Source: a virus
IMG/VR virus record: IMGVR_UViG_3300035659_000035
Location: 1 to 43,925 of that record
Length of the DNA: 43,925 bases
Reading direction: 5' to 3' (one strand)
Below the pieces are notes generated by a model. It was not told the DNA's origin and searched no databases. It was given only the letters and a program-made list of their open reading frames with translations. The position numbers and the translations under genes were made by a program. Positions 9,096-17,012 of this stretch are shown one piece after another. Each line of letters opens with the position of its first letter. The first letter of the stretch is position 1.

Positions 9096-9226
9096 TAGGG
9101 TGGTTCACCCGCCCCCTCGTGGAGGCGGTCAGCCAGCTCCACCAGAGAAAGAACACCGGATGCCCACAAGACTCCACAAATGGGGTGGACCACGACGTTG
9201 TGAAAGAGGAACTTCCAGCGGCTCAT
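9095..9226 (-). CDS. 43-residue phage protein with HNxxxHP motif
   Basis: A short frame fits exactly between the J protein and the 269-residue protein. Its ATG overlaps the J stop as ATGA (9223-9226) and its TAA overlaps the next ATG as TAATG. The product begins MSRWKFLFHNVVVHPICGVL, continues WASGVLSLVELADRLHEGAG and ends EPP. I recall small phage proteins of this type (Phe-His-Asn, then His-Pro, a Gly-x-x-x-Trp stretch and an ADRLH end), though their function is unknown. The middle is hydrophobic enough for one short membrane-associated helix. A hairpin with an ACGA loop lies near its 3' end, just before the next start. Double overlap and family-like motifs make it a real gene despite its size. 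Confidence 0.65.
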   Translation of the reverse strand: MSRWKFLFHNVVVHPICGVLWASGVLSLVELADRLHEGAGEPP

Positions 9227-12200
9227 GGGGTGGCATTCCTGAACGTGAGCGTCAAATCACCGAGTTCGATGAACTCGACAGCAGTAGCCACAATGTCGTG
9301 AGGGCCTACGTCCCCACGGATGACGTAGGAGGCGGTGTAAACATGGTTCAGGGGGCTGTCTGGTGGCAGACCTGCTCCAGAGAGAGCCACAATCACATGG
9401 TTCGCTGTCCGTCGAAGCCTCTCAGCCTCAATGGCCGCCGCAGTCGTGAACCCATCGGCAATGAGCGTGGTGTCGTCCGAGTACCCCGCGATGACAGCCC
9501 CACCATTCCCGATGATGTAGGCCCCGTTGGTACTGGTCGCTACCGAGGCCAAAGAGGAGGAGAGGACCATGGCCTCGTCATCCTGGAAGACTCCCTTGTG
9601 CTCGGTTACTAGCCCTCCACCATCCGTGGTGGGGTTCAGGAGGGCATCCGTGAGGATGTAGACGAGGTTGCCCCCAATATCGAGGGAGGTGGGCCGTGGT
9701 TCAACGAAGGTCGAGGAGATGCTCTCCCGAATCTTCCTGGACCCATCCTGATACCCCATCTTGGCCAACGGGATGACCTGGAAGTCCACACCGTCCGTGG
9801 AATCCACAGCGTTGATGATGTCCGATTGGGCCGACCCCTGACCGATGAGCTTCTGGTTCAGCTCCAGACTCACATTGGTTCGCACAGCGGGATCAGCCTT
9901 GTCCTTGGATGCCCCCTGCTTGAGCTGAATCGTTGTTTCAATTGCGATGGGGTTCTCGACGGACTGCTTCGCAAGCACGTCAGCGGTCACGTGACGCCTT
10001 ACATTGATCGTCCTCTGAAGCTGCTGTAGCAGGTCGTTGATGACATAGGTGACCGTGAAGTTCTCGTCATGGTTGTAATCCACGCTCACGGTTTGCCCAC
10101 TCAGGATATCCGACGGATTCACCCTGACGATCTTCGCTGGGGTCGTAGGCGTTCCTGGGATGATGTCGAAGTCAGGGGATACTGATCCCGGCCCGTCATA
10201 CTCCACAGAGCGATCTTGGCTGAACACTCTGAGAGTCGCCGTGTTGATGCCGATGGAGTTCAGCGGTTCCTCGAAGAACCCAATGAGGACATGCTGCTCG
10301 TCAGTCACCGTGATGGTCGCACCGCTCGGCACGTTGCCAATCTGTGTGATGACCATGTGGTCCTTCGCGATGGTGGACTCCCCATTCTCCAGGGGATCCT
10401 CAGTCTTGTACAAAGCATACCCTGCTGTGGTTAGAGCCCCAGAGATTTCACCAACGACAGAGATAACTCGTCGTACCGGCTGTAGGGTGAAGGTGAACTG
10501 ATTCACTGAACGGAAGCGGTAGTCCGCCGTGATTATGTCATCAATGGCTGTGAGGGGCTGAGGGATAGACGTGTTGATCTTGAACGTGTTGTACGTGAGG
10601 ATGGCTACCCCGAGTAGGTCGTAGTTCAACCCGGAGGTGTCGTTTCGCACACCAAATCCGAGGGGGAGGTTGTCCAGAATTTCGATGACTGGTGTGTTCA
10701 CGGTCACACGAGAGTCCAGAACCCTGAAGATGAGGTTCGGGAGATCCAGGATCTCAATGCGAATGTCTCGGGCCACGTCAAACGTGAAGGCGAACGTCTC
10801 TGAGAGAGTTCGCTCACGGAGGCCCTGGATGAAGATGTCCACCTTACCACCGATGTGCTTGTGACGAACCGGATCGTAGTCCCTCATCATGAGGGGGTCG
10901 CCGGACTTGATGATCTTGGCCTTGACCACCCCGATCTGCTCGGCTGCCGTGGAGGCGTATCCTCCCTCGGTACCAGTGTCCACGCTCACGAAGCCAAGGG
11001 TTGCTCTGGCTGCCAGGTCTGCATTGGACTCTCGGCTGGTACCGAACACGGTGGACTCGGTGTTCGTGACAGAGACTCCAGTGAGGCCCTGGACGTTAAC
11101 GATGGTTCCGGCAGGACGGTTGCCGTTTTCTCCCACACTCTGAGCTACAACGTCTGCGGTGATCTCATACCGCTTCGTGTTGAAGTTGTAGAAGGCGTCT
11201 GCATCCGCAGCGGGGAGTACGAAGGTACCCCCCACCCTGTAACGTTGAGCGGATATGTTTGCGCTAATCGTATCAGCATCCGACGATACGATGGTCCCTG
11301 TTGGGATCAGGATATCTATCGTCGGACGGGTAGGGGTGTAGAACACCACCTGACCCACGGAGGGCCTCCCAGGGAGGCGAGTTTTGTTGAAGTTCTTGGC
11401 CAGCTTCTCGAACTGTGTGTCGATGAGCTGTTGAACCGCTGTGTCTGTCGTGTACCCAAGTGCCGAACGGAGTGCTTGCTTGTAGGCACTAGCGGCTACG
11501 GGGTCAGAAATCCCATCCCCGTTTGTGTCATCGATCTGGAGGAGGGTGACGAAGCTCTGGCTCCGGTGAATGAAGTCAACAAGGAACCAGAGCCTCTCGG
11601 CCTCTGACGAGAAGGGGTCAATGTTCACATCCCGTGTTGTGGACCCAGGGATGATGCTGATCTCTTGGTTGACCCGTTCGATGGCCGTCACGAAGTCGAT
11701 GACGATCTGTGTCTGATTCCGACCTGGCAGATCCCGAACGTTCGTGTCGATGATGAGGGGAGAGCCTAAGACTTCCTGTGAGTAGGGAGACTCAATCTCT
11801 TGGCTCAGAACGGTGTCGTAGTAGATACCCGTGGCCACGTAGTAGAGGGGAGCTGTAGGTTGCACCCCATTGAACCGATCTGAGTTGATCTGGTCTGGAT
11901 TGGTGGTGGACCGGGTATGTGTGAAGGTAATGAATGGGGACAGCGTGTACGGGAGTACCTCGTAGTTGTAACGAATGTTCGAGGAGAGGTCGAGGATGTC
12001 GTACTTGGTGTCAATGTTCCGTGCGATTTCATTCCCGAACACATCCTCCTGGGTCACCTGAACACGGAGATACCTGGCGGATGCTGGTAACGAAGCGGAC
12101 AGCTCATCCAGAGTAAAGTCCGCCTCATCGTAACTCACAGGTCCCGTCAAGGGTGTGGGATTGACCTTGAAGTACCCTGACACACCCGCTGGGGTGGTGG

Positions 12201-12690
12201 AGGCATACACGTTGAAACCCCGGAACTGGAAGTCCCCGGAAGTTGTACTCAGATCACCGTTGTTGGGGACATTCGGGAACGTGGGGTTGTAGACCAAGAT
12301 ATTCACGGAGTTTCTGTTCCGCTCAACCTTGATCCCTGTTGGGGTCAACTGTGTGTTGTCGGCTGACAGAATCCTGGTGACACTCACCGTAGCCGGAGGG
12401 CTCACTCCACCCAGGATGTCCACTGCCCGGATGAGGATGGTGTTGACCCCTACGTCCAGGGGTAGTCCATCCGGCATGGCGGACAGGGTAGGAACTGTGA
12501 AGTTCGTGAAGTCGAGGAACACCAAGCTAGGGTCTGAACTATACGGAGACCCATTCACCGACACCTGGAGGGCGATGATGTTGGTGGCGATGGTCCCTAC
12601 AATCGTCACCAACTCCTGATTGGTCGTGAAGACGATGGTAGAGGCGAATCCACTACCGTCTCTTAGAGCTATTTGAGGCGTTGCGGCCAT
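9223..12690 (-). CDS. Baseplate J-like wedge protein (1155 aa)
   Basis: The core resembles the baseplate J family (P2 gpJ; T4 gp6-like): GRPSVGQVVFYTPTRPT near residue 430, IPTGTIVSSD, a GENGNRPAGTI loop near 525, and the long GGYASTAAEQIGVVKAKI stretch near 580. J proteins form the wedge that joins baseplate to sheath and triggers contraction. This copy is about twice or more the usual gpJ length. About 400 N-terminal residues precede the core and look like FN3 or Ig-type beta domains, with segments such as FQFRGFNVYAST and ARYLRVQVTQEDVFGNE. It follows the gp25-like gene by six bases and overlaps the 43-residue gene, so it belongs to the baseplate operon. Confidence 0.85.
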   Translation of the reverse strand: MAATPQIALRDGSGFASTIVFTTNQELVTIVGTIATNIIALQVSVNGSPYSSDPSLVFLDFTNFTVPTLSAMPDGLPLDVGVNTILIRAVDILGGVSPPATVSVTRILSADNTQLTPTGIKVERNRNSVNILVYNPTFPNVPNNGDLSTTSGDFQFRGFNVYASTTPAGVSGYFKVNPTPLTGPVSYDEADFTLDELSASLPASARYLRVQVTQEDVFGNEIARNIDTKYDILDLSSNIRYNYEVLPYTLSPFITFTHTRSTTNPDQINSDRFNGVQPTAPLYYVATGIYYDTVLSQEIESPYSQEVLGSPLIIDTNVRDLPGRNQTQIVIDFVTAIERVNQEISIIPGSTTRDVNIDPFSSEAERLWFLVDFIHRSQSFVTLLQIDDTNGDGISDPVAASAYKQALRSALGYTTDTAVQQLIDTQFEKLAKNFNKTRLPGRPSVGQVVFYTPTRPTIDILIPTGTIVSSDADTISANISAQRYRVGGTFVLPAADADAFYNFNTKRYEITADVVAQSVGENGNRPAGTIVNVQGLTGVSVTNTESTVFGTSRESNADLAARATLGFVSVDTGTEGGYASTAAEQIGVVKAKIIKSGDPLMMRDYDPVRHKHIGGKVDIFIQGLRERTLSETFAFTFDVARDIRIEILDLPNLIFRVLDSRVTVNTPVIEILDNLPLGFGVRNDTSGLNYDLLGVAILTYNTFKINTSIPQPLTAIDDIITADYRFRSVNQFTFTLQPVRRVISVVGEISGALTTAGYALYKTEDPLENGESTIAKDHMVITQIGNVPSGATITVTDEQHVLIGFFEEPLNSIGINTATLRVFSQDRSVEYDGPGSVSPDFDIIPGTPTTPAKIVRVNPSDILSGQTVSVDYNHDENFTVTYVINDLLQQLQRTINVRRHVTADVLAKQSVENPIAIETTIQLKQGASKDKADPAVRTNVSLELNQKLIGQGSAQSDIINAVDSTDGVDFQVIPLAKMGYQDGSRKIRESISSTFVEPRPTSLDIGGNLVYILTDALLNPTTDGGGLVTEHKGVFQDDEAMVLSSSLASVATSTNGAYIIGNGGAVIAGYSDDTTLIADGFTTAAAIEAERLRRTANHVIVALSGAGLPPDSPLNHVYTASYVIRGDVGPHDIVATAVEFIELGDLTLTFRNATP

Positions 12691-12696
12691 GTAGGA

Positions 12697-13830
12697 CTAT
12701 CCGACCTGCGAGAAGGAGTTGAGGGACTGTCTGAAGGCTCCCTGGGCTGCTGTGGCCGCCAGGAGGTCTGAAGGCTCAGGAAGCCTGATTCCCCTTTCGA
12801 TGTCGATGGGGGAACCGGATCTGCTCTGTACGGTGGCTGACACGAAGATCACTGTAGGGTCTTGGGAGCTTTGCTCTACCCTCACATTGAGAAGTTGAAA
12901 AGGAAACTCTCGGTCCGAGACAAACTGACCCACGGCTTCCTCTTGCTGCTTCTTGATGGACTGCCACCGACTGAAAGCCGTGCTGATTTCGGTCACGATG
13001 AGGTTCTGGACCATCCCCACAAGCTTGCTACCAATGGAATCCGTGAGCCCAGTGCCGTACCAGGTGTGGAACGGGTTAGATCCCTGGACTGTGAACATGA
13101 TCTTGAGGATTTCCTGGAGGAGTAGAGCCTCGTCACGGACCTCAATGGTGTCTCCCCTTCGCCCGTAAACCCAGTCGTTTTCGACCCCGATGCCACCGCA
13201 CCTCCGGCATTCCTGCCGGACAGTGACATAGTTCAGCTCCACGTAGTCCGAGAAGCCCTTGAGGGGTGAGTCGAAAACCACAAGCCGTGTAGGGCGGTCA
13301 TCCAGGGTGGAGGGGTCACGAACGATGCTCCAGCCAGGAACCGACTTCAGGCCCCTGAACACGCGGTCCTCAATCAGTCCAAGGATCGGAGCAATCGTGC
13401 TCCCTGGCTTCACGTGAAGGAATGCAAATTTCCCTGTCCGCCCAGTCCTGAGGCGGATCCGGCCTTCGACTTCCTCAAAGGAACCGTCAGAGACAGCTTG
13501 ATTCAAGTCACGTACCACATCTCGCGTGGCAATCTTCTTCCCGCTCCGGACGGTGATCGTCTGGTCCTCACCCCCATCAATGTTGAGGACCAGCTTGTCG
13601 TTGACCCCCTGGGTGATGCTATATGGCCCCGCCTTACCACTCACCATTTCAGCGGGAAGGACGATGCCCTGGGAGGGCACATAGGACACACCGTCAATAC
13701 GGACCTGAGTGGAGACAGCCGAAGCGATAGGCCGCTGGGGTTTTGCCGTTTGCATGTCCGTGTCCAGGAACAGAGCCTCCTCGACTACCCTATGGGTGCA
13801 AACCTGATCAATTTTGCGATCAAAGCTCAT
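12697..13830 (-). CDS. Baseplate wedge protein with gp25/gpW-like domain (377 aa)
   Basis: The last 140 or so residues look like the gp25/gpW lysozyme-like family of baseplate wedge proteins: LLLQEILKIMFTVQGSNPF, a GTGLTDSIGSKL segment, then FPFQLLNVRVEQSS and VIFVSATVQSRSG. Such proteins initiate sheath assembly on the wedge. P2 gpW and T4 gp25 are only about 110-140 residues, so roughly 230 extra N-terminal residues are present, including a single CxxC (ECRRCGG near residue 212). No second CxxC is seen. Its ATG overlaps the stop of the 267-residue gene (ATGA) and the J gene follows six bases after its stop. The gp25-J order matches the standard contractile baseplate order. Confidence 0.75.
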   Translation of the reverse strand: MSFDRKIDQVCTHRVVEEALFLDTDMQTAKPQRPIASAVSTQVRIDGVSYVPSQGIVLPAEMVSGKAGPYSITQGVNDKLVLNIDGGEDQTITVRSGKKIATRDVVRDLNQAVSDGSFEEVEGRIRLRTGRTGKFAFLHVKPGSTIAPILGLIEDRVFRGLKSVPGWSIVRDPSTLDDRPTRLVVFDSPLKGFSDYVELNYVTVRQECRRCGGIGVENDWVYGRRGDTIEVRDEALLLQEILKIMFTVQGSNPFHTWYGTGLTDSIGSKLVGMVQNLIVTEISTAFSRWQSIKKQQEEAVGQFVSDREFPFQLLNVRVEQSSQDPTVIFVSATVQSRSGSPIDIERGIRLPEPSDLLAATAAQGAFRQSLNSFSQVG

Positions 13831-14630
13831 GTGGACCTCTGGCCCGGCTTTACTGGAGCTGTGTTGCCAGCCTGCCTCTGAGGACTGGTAGCCTCCCTGC
13901 CTGGGAGATTGAGCGGTGGTGCGCCTTGAGGCACATCGTAGGAGGAGAACGGGGCGTAAACGTCCAGCCCGAGTTCCGCATTCTTGGACGTGTCCGGAGT
14001 GATGGCTCGATACGTCGGGTCACTGAGAAGTTGGCTGATTTGGGAGTAGAGACTAGCCAATGAACCCGTGGGCTGGGGTTCTTGAGACTGAGACAGAGAA
14101 CCAGCCGTCAACTGAGTCTGGGTAGCCAGGGCTTGGAGCTGAGTGATCTCATTCTGCAACTGGTCAGCGTAGTCTACAGCTCTACGAATCTTTCTCTCCA
14201 GGTAGTCAAACCGTCTCTGAATGGTTGCATCAAAGGTAACCCTGAGCTGCCGGATGAGCTTTGCGGAGGTGCCATCGTTCAGCCCCTTGGCTCCGATGAC
14301 CTCCCCATTACTCATGGTATGCGGGCCTACATCCGCACTGCCGGTGAGAATGAACACTGGATCTTTGGTGAGACGGATCCGGAGATCCACCAATGGGTTG
14401 CCCCCTAACACCTCGTAGGCTGCTAGGAGTTTTCCAAGGTAGGAGTCCTTGTTGGACACGGCTCCCAACGGGATGCCATGCTCGTACTTGAACGAGATGA
14501 CCCCAATCCTGTCGGACTCCGCTTTTAGGTGAGCGATCCTGGAATCGATGAGGGGTGCCTGCGACGAAATGAAGGTACGCAGGCGATCAAACATCGCCTG
14601 ATTGAAAGTACCGTTGAAGTCGAAGGCCAT
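13827..14630 (-). CDS. Baseplate-cluster protein, unrecognised (267 aa)
   Basis: The product has a helical N-terminus (FNQAMFDRLRTFISSQAP), a mixed middle that includes GVISFKYEHGIPLG and a beta segment DPVFILTGSADVGPHTM, then a coiled-coil-like helix near residues 135-175 (RRFDYLERKIRRAVDYADQL). A Pro/Ser/Gln-rich tail closes it. I do not recognise the family. It sits between the 737-residue protein and the gp25-like gene and ends in an ATGA overlap, so it is very probably a baseplate component or assembly factor. The low-complexity tail (residues 225-267) suggests a flexible or virion-surface end. No enzymatic motif is visible. Confidence 0.6.
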   Translation of the reverse strand: MAFDFNGTFNQAMFDRLRTFISSQAPLIDSRIAHLKAESDRIGVISFKYEHGIPLGAVSNKDSYLGKLLAAYEVLGGNPLVDLRIRLTKDPVFILTGSADVGPHTMSNGEVIGAKGLNDGTSAKLIRQLRVTFDATIQRRFDYLERKIRRAVDYADQLQNEITQLQALATQTQLTAGSLSQSQEPQPTGSLASLYSQISQLLSDPTYRAITPDTSKNAELGLDVYAPFSSYDVPQGAPPLNLPGREATSPQRQAGNTAPVKPGQRST

Positions 14631-14648
14631 GGGTCTACTAGGGAGTGC

Positions 14649-16862
14649 TCAAAAGATCAATTTGAACGCCGCTTCGAAGGCAGCCGCATTTGTGGCTACA
14701 TAGGCCAAACCGACGCCCGCAGAGTACCCTCCCGGCCGCTTGGGGGGAGGGTTTCCAGCCGTATCAATGATATTGGCCCAGTCCCCAGCGTTCCCTGAGA
14801 TCCCCGAGGCATTCAGGATGTAGGCTCCCACCTGGAGGCCGTCGATGAAGTTGAGGATCTGAATGATGAACTCGATGAACCTCTCCATGGCATCGATTTT
14901 CCGGATCAGGAGGTCAATGAAAGCCTTGATCTCGTCGATGACCCCTTGGAAAGCAGCCAGTAGCTTTTGGATAGCGTCCAACAGTTCATAGATGATCTGC
15001 CCGGACCAAGGGATGATATCTCTCAACGGAACGATAGCGATCCAGTCCACTTTCTTACCAACCCCTGTCAGGTTGAGGAGGAAGCGGATGGCGACCAGGA
15101 CATTCTGCCGAACTGTGAGGTCGAGGTAGCCGTCATCCCACCGCTTCACTCCAGCCGTATCCACCGGAGTCTTGGTCATGTAAAAAACCAAGTTCTCCAG
15201 AGTGGGGGGTCCTGCGGGATCCAGGAACTTTGAGGCGGGGAACCCAGCTTGGAAAGGCCCCTGCATGATGTCCCGAAAGTCCACCAGCACATTCTCCCCA
15301 GCATCCAGCATAGCGGAGGCCAAGGCCAAGGTAAGCCTCGATGACTGTCTCCGTACCGAGAACTTCTCCCATGGCATCTGGATAGGTTCCCCAGTGATGG
15401 GGTTGCCCGTTGTAGAACTCTGCCCAGCCGCTTCCAGGGCAGCGATCTCTCCCAGAATAGGAAACGCCTGAAAAGCTGCTAGCGCACTGGCGATGTTCGT
15501 GAGGGATGACCTCCCCACCTGGATTGGGGAAGTGTCGTTGATGGGGTTACCATCCTGATCAAACTCAGCCTCCGTGCTCAAGGGGATCTGGAAGTCCAGA
15601 GAGAAAGCAGTCTGGAACAGCCTTCGTAGAACCTCTATCACATCGAAATTTGGGATGGTCTTGGGAACGGTCACTTGCAGTATGGCCGTTGGAGTCCCCA
15701 TGATCATGGGGTCGGAATCCTTGCTAGGCCATGACATGGTGTAGCTGGACTGCTCGGGATTGCGGCCTGGGGGGATGGCTGATTTCCAGTTGACATAGGA
15801 GGAATCGGTCCCGGAATTCTGGACATCCAGTTCCCCGCTGTAGGCTCGCACCCTGTAGTAGTACGTCTTCCCAAGCTCCACGTCGGTATCGAGAAATCGG
15901 AACGTCCCTAGCTGACCTAAGATGTTGGTGACGTTCAGCCCATCAATAACTGTGTACCTCTGAAACTTGATGAGGGGCTCACCCTGGTCATCCAGGAGCC
16001 TATCCTTCACCGATAGGCGGTCTCCGGGGGAGCCTTGCCTCGTAAAGTCTGTGAGTAGGTCGTACTCTGGTAACCCCGTAGTCGTGGGGTCATGGAGTAC
16101 CGAGAGGCTTACGGGGTCCGTGGTGTTCCCCGAGGAAGCCTCCAGGGGGACTGTGGGGGCAATGTCGGATCTCTCGATGAGAAACGCGGGGGGCACGAAC
16201 TCGTCTGCAACCTTGGTCACGACGTCCGTGAACCCAGGGTCCGGAGTTTCCATGTTTGTCGGCAAAGTCCAGGAAATTTGAACCGCCTTGATCTCAGTTG
16301 AGAAGAGGGAGGCCACCGCCAGGATAGGATCCCCCTTGTCCCCGACGTGAACCAGCTTGAAGTTAGCGGGAGCCGCATACTTCGGGGCTGTGAAGTCTTT
16401 GCCGAAGAACCTCATGAGCTGCCGGATCAGCTTCAGTAAGCCAAAGATCGTTTCTGCCTCGACCACGAGGAGAACAAAGCCACTCTGTGTGGACCCAGTT
16501 CTCGGTTGCGGGCGGTTCATGTCCTGAGAGTCGTACAGAGATGCTTTGAATCTCTCCGTGAAGGCTGAGGTACCTCCAAAGAACGAGTCAAAGTTCGGGT
16601 CATCTATGAGAGGTTCTGGTATGTCAAAGTAGCCGAAAAACCCGGATACTCTCAGGGAGTTCAGCAACTCGATGATCAAAGCCAGGAGGGATTCGACCAG
16701 GGCCTTGATAGGGTTCCCAAAATCGATGAGGAACACCTTGATGGTGTCCAGCAGCGTCTTGAGCACCTCCAGGTACACGAGCAGCGTCTCAAGGACTTCT
16801 CGAACAGGTTCAAGGAGGTCCTTGCCGGGTACCTGAATTGCAAAACTCTGCCAGTCAGCCAT
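14649..16862 (-). CDS. Virion protein with FN3-like middle and helical ends (737 aa)
   Basis: Residues 1-75 form long amphipathic helices (VREVLETLLVYLEVLKTLLD). The middle, about 185-360, has FN3-like strands: AVQISWTLPTNMETPD, then GKTYYYRVRAYSGELD, a characteristic pairing of a tryptophan strand with a Tyr-rich one. Another helical bundle runs about 620-680 (LLDAIQKLLAAFQGVIDEIK), ending with GGYSAGVGLAYVATNAA. Such helix-beta-helix layout suits a baseplate or tail-fibre adaptor, but I do not recognise the family. The ATG is three bases from the stop of the 48-residue gene. The hydrophobic helices near both ends could mediate oligomerisation; I see no clear signal peptide. Confidence 0.65.
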   Translation of the reverse strand: MADWQSFAIQVPGKDLLEPVREVLETLLVYLEVLKTLLDTIKVFLIDFGNPIKALVESLLALIIELLNSLRVSGFFGYFDIPEPLIDDPNFDSFFGGTSAFTERFKASLYDSQDMNRPQPRTGSTQSGFVLLVVEAETIFGLLKLIRQLMRFFGKDFTAPKYAAPANFKLVHVGDKGDPILAVASLFSTEIKAVQISWTLPTNMETPDPGFTDVVTKVADEFVPPAFLIERSDIAPTVPLEASSGNTTDPVSLSVLHDPTTTGLPEYDLLTDFTRQGSPGDRLSVKDRLLDDQGEPLIKFQRYTVIDGLNVTNILGQLGTFRFLDTDVELGKTYYYRVRAYSGELDVQNSGTDSSYVNWKSAIPPGRNPEQSSYTMSWPSKDSDPMIMGTPTAILQVTVPKTIPNFDVIEVLRRLFQTAFSLDFQIPLSTEAEFDQDGNPINDTSPIQVGRSSLTNIASALAAFQAFPILGEIAALEAAGQSSTTGNPITGEPIQMPWEKFSVRRQSSRLTLALASAMLDAGENVLVDFRDIMQGPFQAGFPASKFLDPAGPPTLENLVFYMTKTPVDTAGVKRWDDGYLDLTVRQNVLVAIRFLLNLTGVGKKVDWIAIVPLRDIIPWSGQIIYELLDAIQKLLAAFQGVIDEIKAFIDLLIRKIDAMERFIEFIIQILNFIDGLQVGAYILNASGISGNAGDWANIIDTAGNPPPKRPGGYSAGVGLAYVATNAAAFEAAFKLIF

Positions 16863-16865
16863 GTA

Positions 16866-17012
16866 TTATCCGCCGTACTGGAGCTTATCCAGCTTCTTCT
16901 TCAAGCGATCCCTCTCAGCCTGGGCAGCCGTGAGAGTCATCTTGAGTATCTCTTTCATCTTGGTGTTGATGCCGAACTCCGTCTTGTACTCCCAATTCAC
17001 CTTGGGCTTCAC
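16866..17012 (-). CDS. Small coiled-coil protein (48 aa, GTG start)
   Basis: The product, beginning with GTG at 17012, is KPKVNWEYKTEFGINTKMKE followed by a charged helix ending AERDRLKKKLDKLQYGG. The GTG overlaps the TGA of the 1994-residue gene as GTGA, the same coupling used throughout this cluster. A longer version from an ATG at 17135 (89 residues) is possible and has AGAGG five bases upstream. However, its added N-terminus lies inside the end of the upstream gene and is low-complexity Gln/Gly/Ala, which looks like an out-of-frame reading. I prefer the short start but cannot exclude the long one. A chaperone, plug or small baseplate subunit is possible. Confidence 0.6.
   Translation of the reverse strand: MKPKVNWEYKTEFGINTKMKEILKMTLTAAQAERDRLKKKLDKLQYGG

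Noticed and set aside
9119-9612. Plus-strand open frames of 60-194 residues over the J gene
   Set aside because: They lie wholly or largely opposite a well-supported minus-strand coding frame, are rich in Arg, Ser and Pro, and lack recognisable motifs.
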